The notes beneath the pieces were generated by a model, which was not told where the DNA came from, did no database searches, and worked only from the letters and a program-made list of their open reading frames with translations. This document shows, one piece after another, positions 31,141-41,530 of a DNA stretch of 48,500 nt (positions are counted from its first letter, which is position 1; each line of letters opens with the position of its first letter). Made by a program: the position numbers and the translations under genes. Source of the stretch: Cristatella mucedo. Lineage: Eukaryota; Bryozoa; Phylactolaemata; Cristatellidae. The stretch is from positions 12,035,001 to 12,083,500 of the forward strand of contig WPIO01000007.1 of the NCBI GenBank assembly GCA_009760855.2. The letters are read 5' to 3'.

Positions 31141-32439
31141 AATCCTGGTCCTTGTAATTCAGGAGCTGTGAATAATGATTGGTAGTCATAATTTGGCAGA
31201 TTGAGAATACCGCAGGTCCAGCAACAAGCCTCTGTTTCATGCAGATCGTATGCCGACGACGGACTCCTTTTAGAACCTCAAGAGCACTGGCTTAAGTTTA
31301 CTCATAGTATACGAGTACACGAGTAGACTTAGACGTAGAGAAGAGAATGCGAGACTATAAATGACATGAATGCTCTCATTCTAAGCATGTGGCGGCTGAC
31401 GCTGATCTCGCCTGCTAAGCTCCTAGCAGAGCAAGAGCGCCCAGATGCCAGGCAATGTTTTAACGCTTGATGATATGTGCGATTCCCTCGTCGATAGGTT
31501 AGAGGGTTCCACTGCAACTGATATTGGCCGCCAGGCAAGTTCCGGAAGCGTTCATTTAGCAAGCAGCCCCAGGCGAGTAGATCCCTGACTTGTACAATCT
31601 CCCATCGCCAGCTAGGCTGGATGATGTCACTGAGCGTATTTAAGGATTGCGGCTACCCCAGTGGCAACTTAATCATCGAACTATGATTAAATAGCAAGCT
31701 TAGAAAGATAACCTTTAGAGGTACCGGAAAACCGTCCGACTTTTCACTGCCGCTGCCTCTGGCAGACGGGCAGGAAGATTGGTGGCTTTTCTAGCATCCA
31801 TTTAGTCGTAACGTCAGGAGTCGTCCCGATTCGTAACCGGACAGTGACAAATGCCCGCCGCATCGCAGTAAGCCACTTGCTCAAAGCAAAGCGCGTCACG
31901 TGCCGCTTAGTGAGAGCCCCTTCGTGAGCCACCACGAACTGGATCGCCTGTCTAGGTCATCCCGGCGGTGTCCTGCTTGTCGGCCTCGATGCTATATCAC
32001 TGCAGGTGGATTCCGACGCAGACGCCCCACTAGTATTCGGAAGCGTCCGTGCTCGAAGCCGCCTCCTGCTACCAAGCACACGGTCCTAGACTATTGCCGC
32101 GTAGCGGAAACGGCACGCACGGGGCTGGTAGGCGGCTCGCCGCCCCGCAGCCTCTCAGCTCTCCTGGCGGACCGCCTAAAGCTGCTGAGGCGTATCGAAT
32201 CCTTTTCGCCCGCTGACTCAGGCAAACGCGTGGGGCTCACGACACCGACTGGCACCGCCATGCGACCATCGACTGGCACCACCGCGGGCCATTTTCCTTA
32301 TCTCTAGGCAGCCCTGGCCTTCTGACCATGTCGTTGCCAAACCGGAGCCTCTCAAAACCTGTCGCTGACGTTCATTTCCTGAATACAGTAAAATTTCTCT
32401 GTCCACTTGCATTCACCGTTCGACCATGCTTCCTTCGTG
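31141..32439. other. Unassigned, partly GC-rich
   Basis: A plus-strand frame of 135 codons at 31900-32307 (Ser/Arg/Pro-rich) has no recognisable domain, and a competing minus-strand frame lies opposite. Probably decayed repeat DNA. Confidence 0.3.
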
Positions 32440-32505
32440 ACATATGCAAAGTGCCTAGAAAGAGATTAAGCTCTCTGAAGGCGCATTACACATATATTTT
32501 CATCA
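32440..32505 (+). mobile_element. CR1/L2-type or SINE-B tail
   Basis: GACATATGCAAAGTGCCTAGAAAGAGATTAAGCTCTCTGAAGGCGCATTACA is the family 1/SINE-B terminal hairpin. Sequence to its left (32320-32440) is not recognisable as family 1 coding. Confidence 0.65.
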
Positions 32506-32639
32506 TCAGTGCTATCATAAGCCGGCCTGATGCCAGCCTGCAACCATAGACGAGCACACGACCGACGTGCCGTGAACGCGTGAACTTTTGGCTGCCGGAG
32601 TAGTGCAAGGCAGTTGCAGCGTCAACGTCTCCTGAGCTT

Positions 32640-32738
32640 GAGCTTGCTTTGAGCTTGCTTTGAGCTTGCTTTGAGCTTAATTTGAGCTTGCTTTGAGCTT
32701 GCTTTGAGCTTGCTTTGAGCTTGCTTTGAGCTTGCTTT
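32640..32738. repeat. 11-bp minisatellite, nine units
   Basis: GAGCTTGCTTT is repeated nine times without gaps. Unit 4 reads GAGCTTAATTT and the others are identical. Such near-perfect homogeneity suggests recent expansion. Confidence 0.96.
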
Positions 32739-33599
32739 CCGCGGACTAAGACATCATGTCATTTATTCACTTCCTTCGAGGAAGCAGCAGCTGAAGCACC
32801 AAACGAATCTAGATTTCTCAGTATATGTCTCATGGTAATAAGGAATCTACCTTGAATGCCCCGAATTTGTTCCTGTTTGGTGACATTTTCTAAAAGGTGT
32901 TTTACTGAAATCTCCGGTAACACTGAGGGACTTTTGAGGAAAGCATTTGCATGCGGGCACAGTAGACCGACTCGTGTACTTGCATACGGCTCACTTAGTC
33001 TATTCAATCTCCGTTCGCTCGTGCAGAAGCTTCATAGTTAAAATAATTATATAACATCGTTTTATGCATGGGTAGTCAAAGCTATCTCCTACTCTTTTGT
33101 ACAGTGGAGTTCTAGAAAATGGCAATTACTGCCTACAAACTTTGCTATTTTAATTAGGACGGCGATTAACTTAAAATTAACCCTTTCCGACGAGGAAACT
33201 GCTACATTCGTCTTACTAGCTTAGTCTTCTTTGAGGTGCTCTGAGTTAGCCAGAGAGAGTTACGGGTCAGTTTTTGCGTGGTAAAGCTTTATTTACTCGA
33301 TTAAGGCTCCTGGATAAAATATCTGTAAAGAGATGCCATTATCCGGGTTTACGTGTGATTGTATAAACTCGAATAGATCGGCTAGATAAATGCAGAAGCT
33401 AAGCGTATTTTGCCGACTGAACAAGTTGGTAAAACGACAGTGACGCTTACTTGGATCTACTACTTTCAGACTTTTATCCAACAAGTTGCACTCCTTCCTA
33501 CAACGTAGATGTCAGAAACTCACGTGCGAAGCTGCGACGTAGTGGTATTATTTTTGCTTCGGGTTAGGCGGTTTCATGCCTCTAGAGAATATCGTGCAT
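32739..33599. other. Unassigned
   Basis: AT-rich sequence with only short frames. No element recognised. Confidence 0.3.
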
Positions 33600-34133
33600 G
33601 CACTTTAGCTACGGATTGACTTCAATGTTCTGTCACTCACTTTTAGGTCCCTTCATTTTGCGGCTCCAGCCTACCTATCCGATCTACTCCCCCACCAAGC
33701 TAAGTATTGTACCATCCACATTCCGGAATCTGTTTACACATACCTCGTGCAAACCTCAAATCCTATGGAGACCGTGCCTTTAGTTCGTATGCTCCAAAGG
33801 CCTGGAGCTCACTCCCAACTTCCGTCACGACATCACCTGACTTGACCAAATTTAAAAAGAAATTGTAAATGCACCTATTTATGACAGCATTTAGTGGGTC
33901 CCTGTGATTCGACCCTCATGTGCTTATGCGTGCTGACACTGTTGCATGCTGCCACTAACCATACTTGCCTACTGACCCTGTGCACGTCACCCCTAACCAT
34001 GTAGTTCTTGTTGTCTATTGAGCATACTGCCACTAACCATTCGATAGTGTTTCCTTTGCAGCAAATTTAAAGCTCCTAGAAAGAGATTGGGCTCGCTGAG
34101 GGCGCTTTATCAAATGTATTACTATTATTATTA
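33600..34133 (+). mobile_element. LINE family 1 copy D, fragment
   Basis: It starts within the RT C-terminal region (CGGATTGACTTCAATGTTCTGTC), continues through the CCTATTTATGACAGCATTTAGTGGGTCC landmark and the GTGCTGACACTG block, and ends in the hairpin AAGCTCCTAGAAAGAG..GGGCGCTTTATC with a TTA tail (to about 34133). Frames are broken. By eye it is about 85 percent similar to copy A. Confidence 0.88.
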
Positions 34134-35489
34134 TTGGTTGGCATTACGGCAGTTCTTAATTGTTAATTTGAGGGCACACACTTGCAATGATGTGTCTCTC
34201 CTCGCAGTAACTATTGACCGCTAGCAAGAGGTGCGATATTTATTACCAGCCCTGAGAACTAGAAATTTGTGCCAGCGAGGCTTGTAACCAGTACTAGAAA
34301 TAGTTTTCCGCATAGTGGCAAGTAGATAAGCCAATAACCAGCAGCAGTTGAGCCAGTACTCACGAGCCTACACACATATACGCGCGCACACACGCACGCA
34401 CACACACGCACACACGCACGCACGCACACGCACGCACACATATGATTCCTAGCTCGACCGCTCGACTTAGAAGTACAGAAGTATTTTCCTGCGTTGAATG
34501 GATGAGCAGCAATGAAAGTCTGTAGCTGCATCCCAAGTGATCGACCGGATTTTAAGCTTCGCCTTCATTCACCACTTCGCCATATTTGTAGCATTTCTGA
34601 GGCATCTCTTGGTGCAATTTTTCGCTCTGGGTGACCTTCAAGGCGTCAGAGCACAGCAAACTTTACGGAGAACATTGCGTACGTGACCAAGGAAGAGCTG
34701 ACGAAGTGGTATCGAATACATGGCATCAATCGATGGCATGGCAACCGTATACATTCGACTGCAAGTAAGTGAAGTTTTCATTAATCCTTCGATAAAGAAT
34801 AATTAGGCTTCCCTATAATGTCTCGGCAGTTTTCGAAGAAATTAAGGAGACTCGAAGCACGTGGCAGGTTCCAGATTTAAAAGAAGAATCTCAACTCGGA
34901 GGACAGACGGACGCACGGCCAGTCCAAGGCTGTTGCAAGCCTACACTGCGGCTGCGTTGGAGCCAGGTGCGAGCGTCGCTAGATCAGTGAATAAAGACAC
35001 CCCAGAAAAGGGCAGTCGCTGAGGTCGACTGAGTCTACAGCCGGACCATGAGACTAATATTGGCATTCGGACCCTTGCACACCGTTCTCCACCGGATTTG
35101 TCGGAGAACTAGATCTCCGATGTACAGCCCTACTTCATGAACTGGGCACTTACTATAATCCTTACAGTCTATAGCATATAAGAATAGCAGCCCGATAAAT
35201 TACTCGGAGTCTTAACTCTTGCAGAATTGACCAGACCACGAGTCAGAGATCTCGCAGGCAGCTTATTCCTTAGCACACTCCTTATGAGCTTTATTTACGA
35301 AACTATTCTCGAGCTTGAAAAGGCATACATTTCTTTGCCAACCCCTTCGACGAAGGCCTGCATTGCAATACATTTTTACAGAGCTGCAAGTTCTTGCAGC
35401 ACGGAGAACTAGGGATGCCACTATTAGTGCGACGTTCGGCCCTCGCACGCCGTGCTCGCTTGATGCTTCAGCACGTGCTTCCTGCTCAG
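34134..35489. other. Unassigned, with a CA-type microsatellite
   Basis: It contains a CACG/CACA repeat (34372-34440). Sequence at 34540-35110 has repeat-like character (GGACAGACGGACGCACGG) but no identifiable domain. Confidence 0.3.
34372..34440. repeat. (CACG/CACA)n microsatellite
   Basis: A run of ACACACGCACGC-type units. The reverse frame yields Cys/Val repeats only. Confidence 0.9.
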
Positions 35490-35985
35490 TGCCTCGGAAG
35501 CCTCCTTCAGATTGAGTTAGTCGGTGTCGGGCATATATTTGCCTCTCACTTTCAAATTAAGACCTTTCGGCGATCGAGCCTTCAAATCGCACGCATCGAT
35601 AGCCTGTAACTCGCATCGGTGTTCGGTCGCCACCTGCAATGAATTGCATCTGGGAAGTCTCAGCTGAAGACATATCTGCTCCGGCCAGCTTTCCCGTCCA
35701 CACTGTGAACTTGATGGTTCGGTGGGGTTTTCACGCACACTTGTGCTTTATTTGAATGTTACTAGCTAGAGGTCTTACTAATCGGTGGCCGTGAGTGTCT
35801 TTGTGTTTGCTTTAGTATGCTGGCCTAAGCATGATACTTATTTGCTTTCGCCTGCTTGATGCCGTGCATGTCACTAAGCCATGGGCATTGAAGCTTTTGT
35901 TTTGCAATGAGTTTTAAAGCGCCTGGACAGGAACAAGTTCTCGCATGTTACTACAAAAGCGAACTATTTTTATTATTAGCTGCTA
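35490..35985 (+). mobile_element. LINE family 3, 3' fragment
   Basis: Reading IKTFRRSSLQIAR / FGDRAFKS..  and LKTYLLRPAFP-like stretches resemble CR1/L2 RT C-termini. The 3' UTR (CGGTGGCCGTGAGTGTCTTTGTGT, CCTAAGCATGATACTTATTTGC, GTTTTAAAGCGCCTGGACAGGAACAAG) is shared with 36280-36865. It has a hairpin tail but no TTA run of family 1 type. Confidence 0.6.
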
Positions 35986-36279
35986 GCAGTGTTATTGCTA
36001 TTTTCTAGGCTACTGCACAGACCGTTCACGCGAAGTGTTCGCTCCGGCCGTCACTGCAGAGAAGTCTTTGTCTCGAAGCCTAGTGCAGCTGCAGAGGCCA
36101 GGAAGATGGCGTGTTCACGCGTTCACGGCAAGTCGGCGCGCGCCGATACGAAAGAAGTGCTTCATTTCACATTCACTCGTCATCACCAAGTAAGCTAAGC
36201 GATTTTTCCCAATGACCACATCTTTTTGAGATTTTGCTTTTTCTTAATCCCCCTCCGCCGCCCCCCCGGCGATTCTCTC
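35986..36279. other. Unassigned
   Basis: Short spacer between two family 3 fragments, with GC-rich content around 36030-36140. No gene recognised. Confidence 0.3.
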
Positions 36280-36865
36280 ACTTGCTTCCAGGTCGATTCA
36301 CTCCGCAGCGCTTCGCTGCAGCTCACTCGTCTGAACCCGCCCTCCCTCCCTTGCCTCTCCAGTCACGTGCTCTCGCACGACCCGCTCCTCGGCTTCGTGT
36401 CATCTCGCCGTATCTCAGAATAATTCCAAATCTCTCGGCGATCGGGCCTTCAATTCAAGTCTGCATCGAAGGTTTGGAACCCTATTCTGGTCTCTGTTAC
36501 AACTAAGAATTGCTTTGAATCATGCAAGATTCATCTTTAAGACTCACCAGTGATCCACACAGCTTGCATACGCTTCAGTAAGCTTGTTTTATTTTTTGTT
36601 CCTGTTTGCTTAAGTGTTTACTTTGAGAATTAACAAGTTCCTGCTGCTAACAGGGTTCTTACGTTCCGGTGGCCGTCAGTGTCTTCTTGTGTGCTTTTGG
36701 ATACCGGTCTAAGCATAATACTTGTGTTTTTTGCATTTAGTTTAAGTGTAATACCTTGAATGACTTTAACGCTGCGTTAGTGCTTATCTTGCAGTGAGTT
36801 GTAAAGCACCTTCATAGAGATGCAGTTTGTTTTTGGGGTGCAATTAAAACGACTTATTGCTACTT
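36280..36865 (+). mobile_element. LINE family 3, second 3' fragment
   Basis: RT C-terminal remnants (broken frames with GDRAF-like reading near 36440) are followed by a 3' UTR parallel to the 35490 copy: CGGTGGCCGTCAGTGTCTTCTTGTGT, TCTAAGCATAATACTTGTG, GTTGTAAAGCACCTTCATAGAG..GGGGTGCAATTAAAACGA. Two same-strand copies 0.8 kb apart suggest duplication or repeated insertion. Confidence 0.6.
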
Positions 36866-37240
36866 TAAAATTATTAAGTCATCGTTGAGCCATTTATTTA
36901 GTAACGTAATAAAAAAAACTGCATCTCAGTCAGCAACGCCAATGTAGAGATCGTATATTAAGCACGATCACTCTGACAGTAGGCAGCCGAAGACGCGTGC
37001 GACTCAGCAGTGAGCTGCGGCGGCTGCCATAGCATGTGGCCAGCTATAACGTGCTCACCACGTGATACTTAGTCTGGGTCAGCGCAGTCGTGTAAGAGGT
37101 TTGCACGTTAGCTTTATAGTGTCGTACAAATAGTGACGAAGATTTTGTATCGAAGACATGCTCCTCTTTCCAAGATATTTACATGTGCTGGAAAGGATGA
37201 ATGCCAGTTGCTTAGCCGTGACAATCACAGTTGCAGATTG
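36866..37240. other. Unassigned
   Basis: AT-rich then mixed sequence. Nothing recognised. Confidence 0.3.
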
Positions 37241-37244
37241 CATG

Positions 37245-37345
37245 AGTACACCGATAACAATAATAATCATGTCACTTGTAATCACCCTAAGAGAATCAAA
37301 TTACATGCAGGCGCTTTACAACTTGCTGCAAGTGAAGCGAGGACA
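37245..37345 (-). mobile_element. Retroposon tail remnant
   Basis: AACAATAATAATCATGTCAC..CACCCTAAGAGAATCAAATTACATGCAGGCGCTTTACAACTTGCTGCAAGTGAAGCGAGG is a reversed CR1/L2-type tail, similar to 38445-38530. Confidence 0.6.
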
Positions 37346-37436
37346 AAAGACGCGGATGCAGCAAATTTCGGGAAGAGCTGGCGGAGAATTCTTCGCAGTG
37401 CGACCGTGTGTGCAGCAAAAGGCACACAGTCTTTGA

Positions 37437-37515
37437 GCTTCAGAAACTCCCCCGTTAAACTCTCCCACTTAGTCCTTGTGGCATTGCAGAGCTACAGACA
37501 GAGATGCATAACAGA
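37437..37515 (+). mobile_element. LINE family 2 terminal fragment
   Basis: GGCATTGCAGAGCTACAGACAGAGATGCATAAC matches the family 2 3' end at 31105-31140. Upstream similarity is weak. Confidence 0.5.
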
Positions 37516-38444
37516 AAACTACATTTAAGCCTTTTTTTTAATGCCATCAAGTTATGGATGTTCGTGCCAATTAAGTTGATGCATTTCAACGAGGTAGTCT
37601 TGAACGCAATAAGTAATTTCATGCACCGTTTGCCCGCCGAGCTCGAATTCCAGAACGTAGCAGGCCAAGATGCGAAGCCCTTGGGGCCCATTCAATTGGA
37701 ACCCAAGGACTGCAGACACACAAGAATAGTGATTAATGCTAGATGGGTGGCAGTAAGCCTCGATCTGGCAACTTTGTAAAGTGTTGCATGTGAATTTAAC
37801 TAAAAGATGCTCAAAAGGATGAACTTTTAGCGATAAGGAGACGGTGTAACGTGCACGCTCATTCCTTCTCGAGTGCGGTTTGACAAATAGCTTGCACGAA
37901 TTTTTAGGCAGCCCGCAACTGATACAAGCTTATAGCAACCAGTGCGTAAACTAGTCGTTCTGTACCGAAGTGAACCCTGCAGAGAGCCCCAACAATAGCT
38001 ACAACTTGATGAAGCTCGAAGCTTCATAAATCTGGCTGTGTTGCAATGAAAAAAAGAAAGTCCGAAAGAAGAACGTGGAAGTGCCTCGCTAGAAATATTG
38101 CTATTGCACTATCTTCTCTTGCAAAACAGGCTATTACGCCAATCTTGGTTTGGCTGCTAGCTACGCTTCTAGCGTTCCTTGAGCTCAAGGCGTGCAGTAA
38201 ACCAGGCCAGGAGGCATGCGTGTAAAATTATATTCCTGCGTGTAAAATTCGAGAGCATTGTCTTATCAGTGTATCTAAGTCGGATGCAGGTGGAAAATAA
38301 ACTTTTCCAAGGTTTATTAGAGGCAAATAATAACTTAAAAACCAGTAATAATCTTATTAATTCATGTAGGTCAGTTGCAGCTTGGAACCCAAGAGTTACG
38401 CGAGCGCTAGTCCGGACATCGAAGCGATTTACAGCAATGTTTGT
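37516..38444. other. Unassigned
   Basis: No gene or repeat family recognised. A small palindrome GAAGCTCGAAGCTTC lies near 38010. Confidence 0.3.
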
Positions 38445-38530
38445 AATAATAATTTCTCTTTTATAGCTCTCTGAAGAAACTCAATCTCTATCCAGATGCA
38501 TTAACACTCGCTGCAAGTGAAACAATGACC
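38445..38530 (-). mobile_element. Retroposon tail remnant
   Basis: TAATAATAATTTCTCTTTTATAGCTCTCTGAAGAAACTCAATCTCTATCCAGATGCATTAACACTCGCTGCAAGTG is a reversed CR1/L2-type tail with the GCTGCAA landmark. Confidence 0.6.
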
Positions 38531-38839
38531 AAGAGTTAACGACGAGTAAGGTATTATGCTTAGAAAACCATGGAATGCTTACAAGATGGCACCCAGGACC
38601 GCTGCCTAGCCGTCTTCGTGTCTAATAACATGCACTAAATCTTCTGCACACAAGTGAGCACGGAAAGCACTCTGGGAGAAAACGAAGTTTAACGAGGCGT
38701 AGAGAAGGCAGAGTAGAACAACCGTTTCGTTAATTGAGACTGAAATGGCGCAATGCTGACGCAGATGGAAACAAAAGCCAGACGCGAGTTTCAGGCTTTC
38801 TGAGAACACAAACTTCACTTTATGAGGATGCCGCTCTGA

Positions 38840-39000
38840 TTTGGCACAGTGGTTTAAGGTGCTTGGATCGGAAGATCGAGGTCAAGGTCATTGTATTTGA
38901 CGGCCGAAGTGACGATCCTGAGCCCTTTAGCATACGTGAAGCTCCTAAATATATGTTAAGTTCTCTTAGGGCACTATACAAAGGAAAGATATATAATAGA
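38840..39000 (+). mobile_element. SINE-B, full length
   Basis: Head TTGGCACAGTGGTTTAAGGTGCTTGGATC (A-box-like), longer than usual middle, decayed B box CGATCCTGAGCCC, then ACGTGAAGCTCCTAAATATATGTTAAGTTCTCTTAGGGCACTATAC, the family tail, followed by an AT-rich run. Confidence 0.7.
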
Positions 39001-39079
39001 TATATTATATATATATATTAAGATATAAATTATATACAGATATTCTGATGGTCCAATTGCCGCAACAGCCAAATCGCAT

Positions 39080-39830
39080 TGATTCACGCCGAGCTACTGG
39101 CTCCCAATCAAGCAGCACATCGACTTGTTCTGTCACTTAATTTTACGTTCCTTCATTCTTTGGCGCCAGCCCAAATCAGAGCCTATCAGAACCAAATCAG
39201 CCCTATCACAACTACTTTTCCACCGGGCCGAGCATCGTACGACCCACTTTTCTGACTTGAATAGTTTAGCTATATCTCGTGCGAACCTCAAAACGCTTAC
39301 TCATGTTACCTTAATATTAATACATTTGATATAGTGCCCTCAGAGAGCTCAATCTCTGTCTGGGCACTTTACATTAGCAGGAAAGGAAGCACGATCGAAT
39401 GGACCGTGGTAGCGTGCTCAATGAGCAACAAGCATGACACGGTGAGGAGTGATATGCACAGAGTCAGCGGGAAAATCGTTCAAATACTCCCAAAGCCTGG
39501 AACTTTCCGACTAGAGTCACGACATCCCCTGAAAACGAAATTTAAAAAGAAGCTTAAACACACACCTTTTTACTACAGAATTTGGTGGTCCTTGTGATTC
39601 GTCCTTTGCCTGCTTATACGTGCTGACATTGTGCCTGCTGCTACTAACCGTATCTACATGTTGATCCTGTGCATGTCACTTCTAACAATGTCATGCTTGA
39701 TGACATTGCAAATGCTACCACTAACCACGTGGTCATGCTTTCTTAACACCATCCTTAAATTTCCTGGAAATAGATTAAGTTCTGAGGGAGCTGTACACAT
39801 TTATTATTGTTATTACCATTATTATTATTG
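39080..39830 (+). mobile_element. LINE family 1 copy G, split by an inverted fragment
   Basis: The left piece (39080-39305) reads the RT C-terminal region (CAATCAAGCAGCACATCGACTTG to GTGCGAACCTCAAA). The right piece (39476-39830) resumes with CTCCCAAAGCCTGGAACT and runs through the 3' UTR to a TTATTATTG tail. About 20 bases of family 1 sequence are missing at the junction. Frames are broken. Confidence 0.8.
39306..39475 (-). mobile_element. LINE family 1 3' tail inserted in copy G
   Basis: An inverted, short family 1 3' end (AATATTAATACATTTGATATAGTGCCCTCAGAGAGCTC..GGTCAGCGGG) interrupts the plus-strand copy. It is 5'-truncated to about 170 bp. Confidence 0.75.
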
Positions 39831-39844
39831 GTTTACCAATACTG

Positions 39845-39854
39845 AAGAGTGTTA

Positions 39855-39937
<83 letters not shown>

Positions 39938-39948
39938 TTAATACTCTT
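39845..39948. repeat. Long CT/AT/AG hairpin
   Basis: The left arm AAGAGTGTTAATCTCTCTCT and right arm AGAGAGAGATTAATACTCTT are inverted with one mismatch over about 22 bases. The centre is an (AT)n run that is itself self-complementary, so the 104 bases can form one nearly perfect hairpin. More ATATTAATAC repeats follow to about 40017. Confidence 0.92.
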
Positions 39949-40034
39949 ATATCAATGCATATATATATATTAATACATATATATATATATTAATACATAT
40001 ATATATATATATGTATATGTATGTATAACTAATT

Positions 40035-40157
40035 TATATATGCGCCATAAGAGAATTTGATCTTATTCAGGCGCTTTACATATGCCACGGGGCTCTAGCC
40101 CACGACCTCGGCCAGACCTTGGTCGGGGCGGGCACCTTAACTAGTGGGCCACACCAT
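40035..40157 (-). mobile_element. SINE-B, near full length
   Basis: Minus strand: tail ATGCGCCATAAGAGAATTTGATCTTATTCAGGCGCTTTACATATGCCACGGGGC, B-box-like GGGCTCTAGCCC, then head ending in GGCACCTTAACTAGTGGGCCACAC. It is the best minus-strand match to 27810-27935. Confidence 0.8.
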
Positions 40158-40205
40158 AAAAATAAAGAACAGCTGATTTAGAAGCCTCTCTTATATATTT
40201 TGATG
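40158..40205 (-). mobile_element. SINE-A tail remnant
   Basis: AACAGCTGATTTAGAAGCCTCTCTTATAT is the reversed SINE-A terminus, immediately next to the SINE-B head. Confidence 0.5.
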
Positions 40206-40624
40206 GTAGAACTGGCTCAGGGGTTGCAGCAGGCATGTAGATCACTGGGAACTGCCGAGTGTGAGCCATCGACCTGGTGCGTGACGTGCCTAAATGCTTA
40301 GCTATGACCCAACAAATAGCTGTACAGCGAAACTTGTCACATGGGTAGCAGTGATGGCTGGTCTTACAGAGAAAACCCATCCGGTACTCAGTGTCAACTG
40401 GGTATCGGCTTTTAAAAATAAACATGTGACTGCGACGGCAGCCGGATTCATCTGTGTACAGCGTCCGACGAAGAGTCTGTAAACGAGATACGTCAATGCT
40501 TCCATGGAGCCAGCGAACTAGCTTTGTGAAACCGCCGAACCCCTCGAGAGGCTTAGGACTGCATCAAAACATAAAGCCTGCCGGCAGCGTCCCTGATGTC
40601 CGTGTAGGATGCAAATGGTAGTCT
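40206..40624. other. Unassigned
   Basis: No gene recognised. Short frames on both strands have no domains. Confidence 0.3.
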
Positions 40625-40745
40625 AATCCGGGGTACGGACATTGCCCCCTCCCCCTGGACATTTCCTACAACCAATCCGGGGTACGGACATTTCCCCCTG
40701 GACGCTCCCCCCCGACATTTCCCTCCTGGGTAGGACATTCCCCCG

Positions 40746-41000
40746 TATATTGTTTAGGGATTAGGTTTTTAGGGTTTAGTGTTTCGGGTTTAGCGTTTAG
40801 GGTTTTAGGATTTAGAATTTTCAGGGTTTAGCGTGTTGGGTTTAAGGATTTAGAGTTTAGGGTGTAATAATAATAATAATAATTATAATAATGCACTTGA
40901 TAAAGCGCACTCAGACAACTCAATCTCTTTCTAGGTGCTTTACATTTGCTGCAAAGGGAAATGCAAGTGTAAGCTTTTAAGGTTTAATGTTTAGGGCGGG
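40746..41000 (+). repeat. Degenerate TTTAGGG telomere-like tract
   Basis: Repeats of GTTTAGGG, TTTTAGGG, GGGTTTAG and TTTAGAG run from 40746 to 40863, and after a LINE tail resume at about 40976-40998 (AAGGTTTAATGTTTAGGG). No two successive units are identical, so this is an old or error-prone array, not a functional telomere. Confidence 0.75.
40864..40968 (-). mobile_element. LINE family 1 3' tail inserted in the TTTAGGG-like tract
   Basis: TAATAATAATAATAATAATTATAATAATGCACTTGATAAAGCGCACTCAGACAACTC..GGTGCTTTACATTTGCTGCAAAGGGAAATGCAAG, a minus-strand family 1 end of only about 105 bases. Tract sequence resumes after it. Confidence 0.85.
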
Positions 41001-41341
41001 CTGCACCTCCGCCGCCTAAATCCACCCTTGCTCGTATTCCACGCTTTAATTAGTGCTTATTAGGGCATAACTAGATCTCTTGAGGTCGAGTTATATTCAG
41101 TAGACTTCTGAGGCTTAGTGCTCACTTGCAGGAACGTGCGGCGCACTGTGGCTCGCGCCCGCTTTGACGGGTACGAACACGTGCCTGGCGGCATCGAGCT
41201 GGACCGAACTTTCGAAGGACCAAACTGTATAGCTCGCCGCTGCCGCCGCTTGCTCCATTAGAAACCATCCTTCCAATCCATCCATTCCTTTGATAATTAT
41301 ACTGAGTTGATTTTATTTTAATAGAACATGAACTTCATTTA

Positions 41342-41343
<2 letters not shown>

Positions 41344-41389
<46 letters not shown>
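41344..41389. repeat. (AT)n microsatellite
   Basis: A pure AT run of about 45 bases inside the foldback candidate. Confidence 0.95.
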
Positions 41390-41392
<3 letters not shown>

Positions 41393-41530
41393 TCTTAGTT
41401 ATGCATTCATCAACATTGGGGGAAATGTCTTACCCGGGAGGGGAGAAATGTCTGGGGGGAATGTCCTAGCGTCCGTCGGGGGGGGGGGGCGGGAATGTCC
41501 GGGCGGGGGAAGTGTCCTACAACCATGCCG

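Larger units (their letters stand above)
40625..41530. mobile_element. Candidate foldback/MITE-like element with modular inverted ends
   Basis: Left module 40700-40744 (GGACGCT..GACATTTCCCTCCTGGGTAGGACATTCCCCC) is inverted at 41415-41474 (GGGGGAAATGTCTTACCCGGGAGGGGAGAAATGTCT..AGCGTCC). Both ends add further GGACATTTCCCC-type units. The left end has AATCCGGGGTACGGACATT twice (40625-40643 and 40674-40692), and the right outer end reads GTGTCCTACAACCA (to 41525). The interior holds a TTTAGGG-like tract, a LINE tail insertion and an (AT)n run. No transposase is encoded. Exact ends and any target duplication are not established. Confidence 0.6.
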
